DNA from: Vibrio splendidus
GTDB taxonomy: Bacteria; Pseudomonadota; Gammaproteobacteria; Enterobacterales; Vibrionaceae
DNA length: 64,000 nt
Assembly (NCBI RefSeq): GCF_002873455.1
Contig: NZ_MCUN01000007.1
Location: 298,665 to 362,664, forward strand
Direction of reading: 5' to 3'
In this document: piece after piece, positions 44,894 to 54,299 of the stretch
Numbering within the stretch: position 1 is the first letter of the stretch
How the letters are laid out: every line of letters starts with the position of its first letter
Program-made: the position numbers and the translations under genes
Notes under the pieces: generated by a model
What the model was told of the DNA's origin: nothing
Database searches by the model: none
The model's input: the letters and a program-made list of their open reading frames with translations, nothing else

Positions 44894-46549
44894 TTAGTTC
44901 GAAGGTTTGAACTGAGATTTACGCATTCTGTTTAGCGCAGCCATTACATCCAGTACTCTTGGTTTCGCTAAGTCGCCGTAGTTTGGCATATTCACGTGCC
45001 ACTCATCGCTTAAGATAGCGCTAAACTCTTTAGCAGGATTGTTTGACCAACCTGGAGTTTGTGCAAACTGGAACCATGCCCAACCAATCGCATTAACTTC
45101 TGATGTTGACTCTAACTGCTCTAATGCAGAAAGATCCGCGAATTCCTTACCAAAACGCAGTGACTCTTTGCCTTTCGCGTTAACACGGAATTTACCGTCA
45201 GTCAGAATATTCATCAGTGCAGCGCGGTTTAACGAGCGAGGAACAAAAGTTTCTAATGCTGTCTCACATTCGTTAGTGCGTTGGGTAGGGTGTTGAGCTA
45301 TCACTTCTTGTGCTTTTTCAGTGACGTCTACCGCTTGGTAGTCGTGCATTTGAATCACAGTGTCAGCCACATCTAAGTAATCGCCAGAACCACCCATTAC
45401 CACGATAGTTGAGATGTCCATCTCTTCACGAAGTTGTCCAATACGATCAACGAGTGGAGTGATCGGCTCAGCCCCTTTTGATACTAACGCTTGCATACGT
45501 TCGTCACGAATCATGAAGTTAGTTGCTGACGTGTCTTCATCAATAAGTAGCGTTTGAACCCCCGCTTCAATTGATTCTTGTAACCAAGCCGCTTGCGATG
45601 TAGAACCAGACGCATCTTGTGTACTGAAGTTAGAGGTGTCTTTCTGCATCGGCAAATGGTTGATGTAATTTGATAGGTTCAAGTTGTGAACACAGCGGCC
45701 ATCTTCAGCGCGGATCTTCATCGTATCCGTCGCCGTCACGATACCTTCACGACCGTCACCAGGAATATGGTTGTAGATAGAACGTTCAACGGCGTTCAAC
45801 AGCGTAGATTTACCATGGAAACCACCACCAACGATTAGCGTGATACCTTTTGGAATTCCTAGGCCAGTCACATCACCTTTGTTCGGTGTGTTTAACGTAA
45901 CACTCAACGACTCTGGAGCAGCAAAAGGCACCGCGCCTTTCATTGGCAGGTCGCAGTTACCAGCAATTCGAGGTAATACACTGCCATTTGCAACGAATGC
46001 CGCTAGGTTGTTTTCTTCTAATTGAGCACGTAATGCGTCTTGGTCTTCAACGGCTTCACAATGCTTAATCATCGCTTCAATGTTGAGTTCGCGTTCAAGC
46101 GTTGCGCGACGAATAAACTTAGGCAGATAGAATGTGATGATGTTGATTGCTTTCTTTGCAAGAATACTACGCCCATCAGCAGGTAGGTTGATACGAAAAC
46201 GAATTTCGATACCGTGCTCGGTGAAAACCACAGATGTGTTATCCAAAACAGTTTGACCTGTTAATGCGATAGACACAGTCGTTTCTTGCTTAGCAAATTC
46301 AGAGAAGCTACGTGCAATGAAATCACGTGCAGCTACTTGGTATTCGTAAGACTTTTCTTTAAGCCAATCTAACCCAGTTAACGACCAAGCGCGTGTTGCG
46401 CGAAAACGTGAAGAAGATGCATACGGGTCACCTTGAACGTGGTCGATGTGTAATTCGAAATCAGCAAAGTCGTATTGACCTTTAATTTGTTGATATGCGC
46501 GGAAGTTTTGTTTTTCGAGCTTTTTAAGCTTTGCAGTCAACTGATCCAT
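44894..46549 (-). CDS. predicted ABC-class ATPase (COG3044)
   Basis: 551 residues, no membrane segment. P-loop GGGFHGKSTLL (241-251) and Walker B-like TLLIDEDTSATNFM (about 335-348). An N-terminal domain of about 200 residues precedes it (YDFADFELHIDHVQGDPYAS is a family hallmark). COG3044 proteins are widespread but functionally unassigned. Stand-alone gene in a short minus-strand group. Nucleotide binding is secure; biological role is unknown. Confidence 0.88.
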   Translation of the reverse strand: MDQLTAKLKKLEKQNFRAYQQIKGQYDFADFELHIDHVQGDPYASSSRFRATRAWSLTGLDWLKEKSYEYQVAARDFIARSFSEFAKQETTVSIALTGQTVLDNTSVVFTEHGIEIRFRINLPADGRSILAKKAINIITFYLPKFIRRATLERELNIEAMIKHCEAVEDQDALRAQLEENNLAAFVANGSVLPRIAGNCDLPMKGAVPFAAPESLSVTLNTPNKGDVTGLGIPKGITLIVGGGFHGKSTLLNAVERSIYNHIPGDGREGIVTATDTMKIRAEDGRCVHNLNLSNYINHLPMQKDTSNFSTQDASGSTSQAAWLQESIEAGVQTLLIDEDTSATNFMIRDERMQALVSKGAEPITPLVDRIGQLREEMDISTIVVMGGSGDYLDVADTVIQMHDYQAVDVTEKAQEVIAQHPTQRTNECETALETFVPRSLNRAALMNILTDGKFRVNAKGKESLRFGKEFADLSALEQLESTSEVNAIGWAWFQFAQTPGWSNNPAKEFSAILSDEWHVNMPNYGDLAKPRVLDVMAALNRMRKSQFKPSN

Positions 46550-46668
46550 AACGAGGAATGCCTATATAAAGGGAAGATTAAAACAGAAAGGCGGCGATTA
46601 TAAAAATCACCACCTTTAGAGTAAAGAGAAAGTAGGCCTAAATCCAAAACAAACTGCTCTTTTTCGCT

Positions 46669-48576
46669 TTAAGCGTAACGGGTTGTCCCCAAATAGTTTT
46701 GATTGATTAAACTGTGTTCGAATTCTTGGCTCGGCATTGGCCGCCCATAAAGGTAACCTTGGCCCACATCGCAACCCTCGTTGATAATAAATTGTTCTTG
46801 AACTTCGGATTCTATGCCTTCAATCGTGACTTTTAGGTCGAGCTTTTTCGCGATTTGGACTATAGAACGAACAATTTCCGAATCTTCATGTGAGTTCAGC
46901 ATCTGATCGATGAAGCTTTTATCAATTTTAATCGTATCGAACGGAAACTTCTTAAGATAACTGAAAGAGGCGTAGCCCGTACCAAAGTCATCCAGTGACA
47001 ATGTAACGCCAATGTCATGCAATGATTCTAAGGTATTCTTAGCGACAACTTCATCGGCAATCAGGCCACCTTCTGTCACTTCAAGTTCCAAGAAGTGGGG
47101 CTCTAGGTGGTAAGTTTCGAGTAGGTGAACCACTTGTTCCGCAAAGTGTACATTCTTGAGTTGAATTGCAGACACATTAACGGCCATTTTAAAGTCTTGA
47201 ACGTGTTCCGACCATTCTTTGGCTTTTTCGATCGCATGACGTAGAACAAAGCTACCGACTTCAAAAATCAAACCGTTTTGCTCAGCCATGTGTATCAAGG
47301 TTTCATTGGAGATGTCTCCCAAAACCGGGTGACGCCAACGTAATAGAGCTTCTGCACCAACCCAACGATGAGTTAATGGACAGACTTTGGGTTGAAAATA
47401 GAGCATGAGGTCATCATTACGAACGGCCTGTAGTAGGTAACTCTCAATCTTATTGATGTGGCTTTGTTCTTCTGTGTGAGTTTGCGAATAGTAAGCAAAT
47501 TTTTGTCCTGAATCTTTACAGGCAAGCATCGCTTCTGAAGATTTTTGCAACACACTCTCCGCATCGTCTTCACTATTCGTCACCGCAATTCCGATAAATG
47601 CATGCAAATGAACTTTGTCATTTTCAATAGTAAATTCGGAGTGACCCACTTTAACCAAAGTTTGGCAGAGTTCTTCGAGGCGATGGCGTAAATCCTTAAC
47701 GCTGAACGCAAGCACGAGATCGATAGAAGTAGGACGCGCTGTTAATACCTCCAGATCGGAAATACTGTCGATCCGTTGTCGGTATTCGACGAGCACTTGA
47801 TCTAACGCGTTATAACCATAGCGTGCTTGTATGCGTCTTCCGTTAGTAAATCCAATATGGACAACCGCGAATGAACTATCAGTCAACTTTGTTTTAGACG
47901 ATAGTTTGTGATTTAAGCGGGATTCAAAAGCACTGCGGTTTAAAAAACCGGTCCCTAGATCATGATTCTTTTGGAAGTTAATCTTTTGTTCAGCCGCTCT
48001 TCGCTTATCAATCTCTTGGTTTAAAGAATAATTGAGGCTCGCGAGATCTTTAGTGCGAGTGTAAACACGGTTTTTTAAGTCGCGATTCATTTGAGTCAGC
48101 TTAGCGTGTTGGAACAAGGTTTTAAGCTGGGACTCTATCGAGGTACGAAAGCTCTCTAATAGCTTGATATAGGTAGGCGTATAGTGATTCTCTTTCGAAT
48201 CCAAGATACATATGGTGCCGAAGAGCTCACCGTTCGGCCATAGTAATGGGATGCCACAGTAAGAAATTAAACCGAGTTCCACGTCTGGGTTATTTTCCCA
48301 TTTCGGACCGGCTAATGCATTGGGGACAACGAGTTGTTGTTTAGACTCCATAACACTTTCGCAGTAAAGCCCATTTCCTAAGGTTTCCGTATCACCTTTG
48401 TTATAGGGGTTGTTGTCACTGTTACTGGTTGAGAATACTTCGATATAATTGGAGTGAACACGCATGATAAGTGCAGCTGGCACTTGAGTGATTTGAGCTA
48501 ACAGGTCAACGATATTTTGCCAACTGGACCCCATATCGTCAGGGATATCTAAGTCTATCGTTTTTATCTTCTTCAT
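46669..48576 (-). CDS. GAF - degenerate GGDEF - EAL protein
   Basis: 635 residues from ATG 48576 (GGAG five bases upstream; a TTG 15 bases earlier is less likely). Order: GAF about 15-160 (GLISYCGIPLLWPNGELFGTICILD), coiled coil about 165-200, GGDEF-like about 205-370, EAL about 385-625. The GGDEF signature is missing: the site reads ARPTSIDLVLAF, so cyclase activity is unlikely. The EAL site looks complete: AEALLRWRHP, NVSAIQL, ELEVTE, LDDFGTGYAS, IKIDKSFI, IEGIE and GQGYLYGRPM. Hence a soluble phosphodiesterase gated by GAF and perhaps by GTP at the degenerate domain. Confidence 0.9.
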   Translation of the reverse strand: MKKIKTIDLDIPDDMGSSWQNIVDLLAQITQVPAALIMRVHSNYIEVFSTSNSDNNPYNKGDTETLGNGLYCESVMESKQQLVVPNALAGPKWENNPDVELGLISYCGIPLLWPNGELFGTICILDSKENHYTPTYIKLLESFRTSIESQLKTLFQHAKLTQMNRDLKNRVYTRTKDLASLNYSLNQEIDKRRAAEQKINFQKNHDLGTGFLNRSAFESRLNHKLSSKTKLTDSSFAVVHIGFTNGRRIQARYGYNALDQVLVEYRQRIDSISDLEVLTARPTSIDLVLAFSVKDLRHRLEELCQTLVKVGHSEFTIENDKVHLHAFIGIAVTNSEDDAESVLQKSSEAMLACKDSGQKFAYYSQTHTEEQSHINKIESYLLQAVRNDDLMLYFQPKVCPLTHRWVGAEALLRWRHPVLGDISNETLIHMAEQNGLIFEVGSFVLRHAIEKAKEWSEHVQDFKMAVNVSAIQLKNVHFAEQVVHLLETYHLEPHFLELEVTEGGLIADEVVAKNTLESLHDIGVTLSLDDFGTGYASFSYLKKFPFDTIKIDKSFIDQMLNSHEDSEIVRSIVQIAKKLDLKVTIEGIESEVQEQFIINEGCDVGQGYLYGRPMPSQEFEHSLINQNYLGTTRYA

Positions 48577-48682
48577 ATGACTCCGAGTCAATTATGCTAA
48601 ATGCATCAACACATCCTGTGTTAATTAATATGAACCAAATAAACTGTGAATCTTACTTTCTACTAAGTATAAGAAATGTTGC

Positions 48683-48715
48683 AAAAAAAAACCTCTGCAA
48701 TTTTGCTGAGGTTTT
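48683..48715 (-). terminator. terminator of fabV
   Basis: AAAACCTC/GAGGTTTT with inner TGCAA/TTGC pairing; nine T in the minus-strand direction. Confidence 0.88.
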
Positions 48716-48755
48716 CAAATGTGAATCTGGGTCTCAGTAATGAGATAAGTTTTAA

Positions 48756-49955
48756 TTAAGGCTTTAAATTTATAAAATTCTCAGTGTTAAGTTTCGCTTT
48801 ATAGTCTACTGACGGTTGAGCAAATCCGTTCAGCTGTAAAAACTCTTCTTTGAATCCTTGATAATCGCCGATTATTTGGAAGTTGTTTTCATCCATAGCT
48901 TCAAGTAGTTCAGTTACATGAGCTTGGGTTTCTGGGTCGAGTTCCCATTCATCCATCCGAATCAGGCGTTCGCCATCAAGAGGGACTTTTGATTGACCAT
49001 ACAGTTTACTGCTGAACAAACGCTGCATTTGTTGGATACAACCTTCATGAGTCTCTTTCTCCTTCATCACTTTATATAAAGCAATTAGGTAAGGGCTTAA
49101 CCCCGGAATGAAGACACTAGCTTTGGTGACGAGTGCCTTGCACACAGTCGCGTAGGCATTACCGCCGAAGTTTGCTAGTTCAAGGTTCAGTGCATGGCTT
49201 GTTTGGTGAAGGTCTATTTTAGCGCGGCCAAGCGTGCCGTCTAAGTAAATAGGGTGCGTGACTTCTGGACCAACATAGGAAAATGCAATGGTTTTACAAC
49301 CTGGGGCAATGGATTCAGCGTTGATGAGCTCATCTATCCAATGTTCCCAATCTTCGCCACCCATTACTTTAAGTGTGCTTTCGGCTTCTTCTTCTGTCGC
49401 TGCGGCAAGTGTGTTTGTCACCCAATTGTCGTGTTCAAGAGAAATGGTCGCGCCAGTAACACTTTCACCAATAGGCTTAATGGCAGAACGCCAAAGCTCA
49501 TCAGAATTAGGTTTAGGACGAACGCCTGCCGCTAAGCTATAGATAATCAGATCCACTTCACCTTCGAAGTAGGTTTCAATGGCTTCGACAACTTGTGAAC
49601 GAGTTTCTTGTGAAAAAGCATCACCAACGATGTTGATAGCAGTGCGTTGCTCTCGCTCGGCTTCTTTCTTGAAGTAGATATTGTTGTACCAACCAGCGCT
49701 GCCTAGGGATTTTTCGTTAGGACCGCGCTCGAATGAGACGCCGATGGTGTCAGCTTTTGCACCGCCAAAGGTAACGGCAATACGAGCGGCAAGGCCGAAG
49801 CCTGAGGAAGCCCCGATAATCAGAACTCGTTTAGGGCCATCTTTGATTTGCGGCGCACTCTTAACAAACTTGATTTGTTGCTTTACGGCTTCTTGACAGC
49901 CTAGAGGGTGAGCGCTTTTGGCTACCACACCCTTGATAATAGGTTCGATCAGCAT
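48756..49955 (-). CDS. fabV: enoyl-ACP reductase FabV (trans-2-enoyl-CoA reductase family)
   Basis: NADH-dependent last step of fatty-acid elongation, 399 residues, the FabV length. Rossmann motif VLIIGASSGFGLAAR (about 44-58), and the Tyr-x8-Lys catalytic pair in IYLDGTLGRAKID. The preceding AFSYVGPEVTHP is typical of FabV/TER. FabV was first defined in Vibrio cholerae and is naturally triclosan-tolerant. ATG start with TAAGGT. Next to tesA on the same strand, 80 bases apart, so two lipid enzymes lie together. Confidence 0.95.
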   Translation of the reverse strand: MLIEPIIKGVVAKSAHPLGCQEAVKQQIKFVKSAPQIKDGPKRVLIIGASSGFGLAARIAVTFGGAKADTIGVSFERGPNEKSLGSAGWYNNIYFKKEAEREQRTAINIVGDAFSQETRSQVVEAIETYFEGEVDLIIYSLAAGVRPKPNSDELWRSAIKPIGESVTGATISLEHDNWVTNTLAAATEEEAESTLKVMGGEDWEHWIDELINAESIAPGCKTIAFSYVGPEVTHPIYLDGTLGRAKIDLHQTSHALNLELANFGGNAYATVCKALVTKASVFIPGLSPYLIALYKVMKEKETHEGCIQQMQRLFSSKLYGQSKVPLDGERLIRMDEWELDPETQAHVTELLEAMDENNFQIIGDYQGFKEEFLQLNGFAQPSVDYKAKLNTENFINLKP

Positions 49956-50036
49956 AAATAACCTTACAGTTAACGGTGATATGCACTCAGGCTAACGTAA
50001 AGCTGTGTAAAATTTATTGAGCTAGACCATTAAAAC

Positions 50037-50654
50037 TTAAAGATACTGATATAATTCTTCAGCAACGAATTCAGCGATCCAAGGTTGAGCTTCTGGTTTT
50101 GGATGCAATCCGTCGTTCATCATCCACTCAGGTTTTAGGATGATATGCTCTAGGAAAAACGGCAAAAGCGGCACACTTTGTTGATCAGCAAGCGCTGCAA
50201 AAACGTATTCAAACTGTTGGTTATAGCGCTTTCCGTAATTAGGTGGGATTTTAATCTGCATCATAATTGGCTTGGCGCCAGAAGCTTTTATCTGCTCAAT
50301 GATTTGATCAAGGTTTGCAGACATCAGTTTAGGTGGAAAACCACGAAGGCCATCATTCGCACCGAGTTCGATAAGAACAGTGTCTGGAGCATGTTCTTCA
50401 AGCAGTTGTGGTAAACGAGCTAATCCGTTGCCGGTTGTGTCACCCGAAATACTTCCGTTAACCACGGTGACCATTTTGTCATGCTTAGCTAACGCGTTTG
50501 GCAACAGGCTTGGCCAACTCTGTTTGATGTCCATGTTGTAACCAGCACTCAAGCTATCACCCAGTACCAATAACTTAGAACCTAACTCGGTATCTTGAGC
50601 TAAAGAAGCGGTTGAAAATAGAATAAAGAATAAAAAGGAAATTAGTCGAATCAT
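50037..50654 (-). CDS. tesA: TesA, periplasmic acyl-CoA thioesterase/lysophospholipase L1
   Basis: 205 residues from ATG 50654 (GGAT upstream); an ATG at 50669 would add five. Signal peptide IRLISFLFFILFSTASLA, then the SGNH set: LVLGDSLSAGY (Ser), Gly in NGSISGDTTG, Asn in ELGANDG, and DGLHP (Asp-His). Cleaves acyl thioesters and lysophospholipids in the periplasm. Its start codon and that of ybbA, on the other strand, share two bases. The tesA-ybbAP divergence is the same as in E. coli. Confidence 0.93.
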   Translation of the reverse strand: MIRLISFLFFILFSTASLAQDTELGSKLLVLGDSLSAGYNMDIKQSWPSLLPNALAKHDKMVTVVNGSISGDTTGNGLARLPQLLEEHAPDTVLIELGANDGLRGFPPKLMSANLDQIIEQIKASGAKPIMMQIKIPPNYGKRYNQQFEYVFAALADQQSVPLLPFFLEHIILKPEWMMNDGLHPKPEAQPWIAEFVAEELYQYL

Positions 50655-51327
50655 GCATACATCCATCATTAAAGCAGAAGCTGTTTCGAAGACAGTGTCT
50701 ACTAATCAAGAACATTTAACAATCCTAGAGCATGTTGATATCGATATTCGTGAGGGAGAAACGGTTGCGATTGTCGGTACTTCAGGTGCTGGTAAATCCA
50801 CGTTAATGACACTGCTTGCAGGGCTCGATGTGCCAACTTCTGGGGAAATCAGTTTGTTAGGCCAGCCTCTATCACACCTGGATGACGAAGCGAGAGCCAA
50901 AATCCGCAGTGAATCCGTTGGGTTTGTTTTCCAAAGCTTCTTATTGATCCCAAGCCTTTCTGCGTTGCAAAATGTCACGCTTCCTTGTTTGTTGAAAGGT
51001 GAAGACGAAGACATACAACGAGCGACCGCTCTGCTTGAATCAGTAGGTTTGAAAGACAGGCTTGATCATTTGCCGTCTCAGCTATCGGGCGGAGAGCAAC
51101 AAAGGGTTGCTTTAGCACGCGCATTTATGATCAAGCCAAAAATCCTTTTCGCGGATGAACCCACAGGCAACCTAGACCAACAAACGGCAGCAAAAATCGT
51201 CGAGCTGTTGTTTGAACTCAATTCATCGCACGGCACAACGCTTGTTCTCGTGACGCATGATCCTAAACTCGCACAGCGTTGCCAACGAACCTTGAAAATG
51301 CACGTCGGTCACATAGAGGAAGTGTAA
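50653..51327 (+). CDS. ybbA: ABC transporter ATPase YbbA
   Basis: 224 residues, MacB/LolD-type ATPase: Walker A GTSGAGKST (42-50), Q-loop FVFQSF, signature LSGGEQQRVALARA, Walker B ILFADEPTGNLD, and switch His in VTHD. Works with the YbbP permease that follows one base after its stop. ATG 50653-50655; the nearest purine-rich site AAGGA is about 13 bases off, so initiation is weak or leaderless-like. Divergent from tesA, suggesting a common link to envelope lipids. Confidence 0.92.
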   Translation: MHTSIIKAEAVSKTVSTNQEHLTILEHVDIDIREGETVAIVGTSGAGKSTLMTLLAGLDVPTSGEISLLGQPLSHLDDEARAKIRSESVGFVFQSFLLIPSLSALQNVTLPCLLKGEDEDIQRATALLESVGLKDRLDHLPSQLSGGEQQRVALARAFMIKPKILFADEPTGNLDQQTAAKIVELLFELNSSHGTTLVLVTHDPKLAQRCQRTLKMHVGHIEEV

Positions 51328-51328
51328 A

Positions 51329-53767
51329 TTGAATTCATCACACGGACTGAACAAACGACTGTTTTCATGGAGCATCGAAGAAATTCGACATGGTCAACTA
51401 TGGCCTGTATCCATCGCTTTAACACTCATCATTGCTTGTGTGTTCGCACTTTCAGCTTTGGCTGAGCGTATGGAACAAGTGATTGTAAAGCAGGGCAAAG
51501 ATGCGTTAACCGCTGACAGTGTCTTTATCTCAGCAAACCCAATCCCGCAACCCTTGTTGGACCTGATTCAGGTTGAACAGTTAGAAAGCTCTCAGTTGAC
51601 TCGCTTCTCCACCATGGCATTCAGCGATAACTCGATGCAGTTGGTTACCGTTAAAGCCGTAGAGAGCAATTACCCTTTACGTGGTGAAATGATACTGGAA
51701 GGCGCAGATAATGCGGTAAGCAATCATGTTGAACCGGGTGAATTGTGGCTCGACGAGCGTATATTTGCGCAGTTAGAGGTTGAGGTGGGTGACAGTGTCA
51801 CCATAGGCGATGCCGATTTAACAATCACAGGGCGTATCTCCCAAGAACCAGGTTTGAGTTTTAACCCGTTCCAGCAAATGCCTGCTGTTCTGATCCACAA
51901 TTCCGATGTTGAAGCGACAGGCGCGATTCAACCAGGTAGCCGTGTCAGTTTTAGGCTGTTTTTAAATGGTGATGATGCTCTGCTGAAAACGGCACAAGAC
52001 AGCATAGAATTAACACCAAGCGATCGCTGGCGTACTCAAGACTCTGCGAGTCGTACTAACGACATGTTCGAAAGTACGACCCAATATCTTTCGTTAACTG
52101 TGGCTATCGTTGTGATCATGGCTGCGACCACTTTAGTGCTGACTTGCCAACACTATGTGGCGAGTCGTCGAAAAACCATCGCGATGCTGAAGAGTTTGGG
52201 GGCGAGTAAGCAGTGGATCATTAAATGGCTATCTGCACAGGTGTTTCTGTTAGTCGTTATTGGTGCTGTACTGGGTATCGGTATTGGTATCGGCTTAGAG
52301 TTTCTATTGCGAATTCCACTTGGTGACTTATTGCCAACACCACTTCCTAGTTATGGCGCTGAGCCTGCAATATTGGCTATCGTATCGAGTATCTTGATTG
52401 GCGTACCCGCATTAGGTATCCCACTAATAGGTTTGGTCAACACATCGGCGATTAGCGTTATTCAATCAAACCACCAGTTGCGTGAAAGCTATAAAAAGTA
52501 CTTGTTGTTGCTTGTGCCTATTATTCCAATGATGCTGATGTATGGCGACAATCTGTTGGTATGGATAGTTCTAGCGGGTATCGCTTGCCTGTTCTTAGTG
52601 CTCGCGTTCGTGAGTACGCTTGTTCTGCGTCTGGTTAGCAAGCTGCCGACGTCGACATCTATGCGTTTGGCATTAAGCCGAATTAATCGCACACCATTAG
52701 CTACTGGGATCCAATTTGGCTCGTTGGCGCTTTCACTGATGTTGCTGTCTATCATCTGGTTGGTAAGAAGTGATTTGCTGTCAGATTGGCAACAAACTTT
52801 ACCCGAGAATGCACCCAATGCGTTTGCGCTTAACATTGCGAGCTATGAGAAAGACAGTTACCTCGAGACGATTGATGCTAACGAAGTAGAGCGCACTCAA
52901 GCTTTTCCAATTATCCGTGGAAGACTTACGACCATTAACGGTGTTGAAGCGGCAAAATACAGCGATACCTCAGAAGAAACAGACGCATTAAGCCGCGAAA
53001 TCAATTTCACTTGGGGCGATAGCCTACCAGAGTACAATGACGTACTCGAGGGAGCTTGGACACAAGAGCAGGGCGTGTCTGTTGAGTCAGGTGTCGCGGA
53101 GCAACTGGGTTTGAAAATTGGCGATGAGCTATCGTTTACAATCAACAGTCAAAATGTTTCTGCTAAGGTCAATAGCATCCGAAAAGTAGAGTGGAGAGAA
53201 ATGAAGCCGAACTTCTACTTCATCTTTACGCCAGACGTATTGAGCTCTATTCCTTCGACTTGGCTAGTGAGCTTCAGACTAGAAGAACAACATAATCAGA
53301 TGCTCAACGAACTGTCTCGAAATCACCCAACCGTGAGTTTGATGGATATTCGTAAGATGGGGAGCAAGATCCAAGAATTGCTCAAACAAATTGTTTGGTC
53401 GATAACGGTACTTGCAGCTTTGGGTGTGGTGGCGGGGCTGTTGCTTATCTTTACTCTGTTGCGACTTAGCTTATCTCAAAGACAGCAAGAGATTCGTTTG
53501 TACCGCACGTTAGGTGCGAGCAAGAAGCGAATTCTCAATACAATATGGTGTGAATACGGATTAATGGCGTTAGTAGCTGGCTCGATTGCTGCGCTGGGTT
53601 CTGAGCTCAGTGTTGCAGGGGTAATGAACTTTGGCTTCGAGTTAGAACCTTCACTCCACCCAATGCTCTGGGTAGCGCTACCCGTACTTACGTTCATAAC
53701 ATTGGCGGCGGTAGTGAATAGCTTAATCAAACGTTTGTTGGCACCAGTGAACAAGGATTTTGGTTGA
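51329..53767 (+). CDS. ybbP: FtsX/MacB-like ABC permease YbbP
   Basis: 812 residues (E. coli YbbP 804). Large multi-pass permease of the MacB/LolCE superfamily: first TM about 25-45, a periplasmic domain to about 240, a helix cluster about 245-470, a second periplasmic domain about 480-670, and last TMs about 690-805. FtsX-type repeats ...ASRRKTIAMLKSLGASKQWI... and ...SQRQQEIRLYRTLGASKKRI... mark the two halves. Start TTG 51329 with GAGGA eight bases upstream and only one base after the ybbA stop, so it is translationally coupled. Substrate is unknown, probably a lipid or envelope molecule. Confidence 0.92.
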   Translation: MNSSHGLNKRLFSWSIEEIRHGQLWPVSIALTLIIACVFALSALAERMEQVIVKQGKDALTADSVFISANPIPQPLLDLIQVEQLESSQLTRFSTMAFSDNSMQLVTVKAVESNYPLRGEMILEGADNAVSNHVEPGELWLDERIFAQLEVEVGDSVTIGDADLTITGRISQEPGLSFNPFQQMPAVLIHNSDVEATGAIQPGSRVSFRLFLNGDDALLKTAQDSIELTPSDRWRTQDSASRTNDMFESTTQYLSLTVAIVVIMAATTLVLTCQHYVASRRKTIAMLKSLGASKQWIIKWLSAQVFLLVVIGAVLGIGIGIGLEFLLRIPLGDLLPTPLPSYGAEPAILAIVSSILIGVPALGIPLIGLVNTSAISVIQSNHQLRESYKKYLLLLVPIIPMMLMYGDNLLVWIVLAGIACLFLVLAFVSTLVLRLVSKLPTSTSMRLALSRINRTPLATGIQFGSLALSLMLLSIIWLVRSDLLSDWQQTLPENAPNAFALNIASYEKDSYLETIDANEVERTQAFPIIRGRLTTINGVEAAKYSDTSEETDALSREINFTWGDSLPEYNDVLEGAWTQEQGVSVESGVAEQLGLKIGDELSFTINSQNVSAKVNSIRKVEWREMKPNFYFIFTPDVLSSIPSTWLVSFRLEEQHNQMLNELSRNHPTVSLMDIRKMGSKIQELLKQIVWSITVLAALGVVAGLLLIFTLLRLSLSQRQQEIRLYRTLGASKKRILNTIWCEYGLMALVAGSIAALGSELSVAGVMNFGFELEPSLHPMLWVALPVLTFITLAAVVNSLIKRLLAPVNKDFG

Positions 53768-53792
53768 TCGTTAATGCGATATTCCCAAATGC

Positions 53793-53868
53793 TTAAAGCG
53801 GTCTTAAAGTGAAATTAATTATACGTAGTCATGCACTATTTATAAGACATCGCTTTAGACCGTTTTTT
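53793..53868 (+). terminator. long hairpin, probable terminator of ybbAP
   Basis: AAAGCGGTCTTAAAG (left) against CTTTAGACCGTTTTTT (right) with one bulge and a 40-base spacer, then a T run. Confidence 0.55.
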
Positions 53869-54018
53869 ATTTGACCAATGCGTAGCACAAGTAACGAATA
53901 TCGCACCTTAATTTTCCAATTTTTTAGTGTATTTTAAAACTAACTGCACAATAATGCCGATTTAATGAACAACGGTTAGTCCCTGTAAATAAAGGGTTTG
54001 CGCAACTTAGCAAGAACG

Positions 54019-54051
54019 TTATCAACAGTTATCCACAAAAACGGTGGATAA
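54019..54051. promoter_or_regulatory. cluster of three DnaA boxes
   Basis: TTATCAACA (54019-54027, one mismatch), TTATCCACA (54029-54037, perfect), and reverse-strand TTATCCACC (54043-54051, one mismatch) within 33 bases. Lies in the 532-base gap between ybbP and the oxidoreductase gene; the rest of that gap shows no ORF. Could titrate DnaA or make the downstream gene DnaA-responsive. Not accompanied by AT-rich 13-mers or an initiator gene, so not an origin on this evidence. Confidence 0.6.
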
Positions 54052-54299
54052 CTTTAGGGATAAGTTAACACCATTGTTTTATGAGTACTGAGGCAGCCTT
54101 TATGTGGCGTCACTTAAGACAAATTTGGCTGTTAGAATAACCTTTAAAACTCTATCTGGAGTTATTGAGTCAAGAGATTATTTATGTTTTTTACATAGAT
54201 ATTAATAACCGCCAAGCTAAGACCTTGAAAAAAATGTGTTTTAATTCGTCGCAGAACAAAAGTAGAATAGCGTTAGTTAATCATATTCTACAGAACACG

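Noticed and set aside
54019..54051. replication origin
   Set aside because: DnaA boxes only; no initiator gene, iterons or AT-rich unwinding repeats recognised around it.
54165..54299. 45-residue extension of the FAD oxidoreductase from a TTG
   Set aside because: It has a GGAG site but no flavoprotein similarity; kept as an alternative only.
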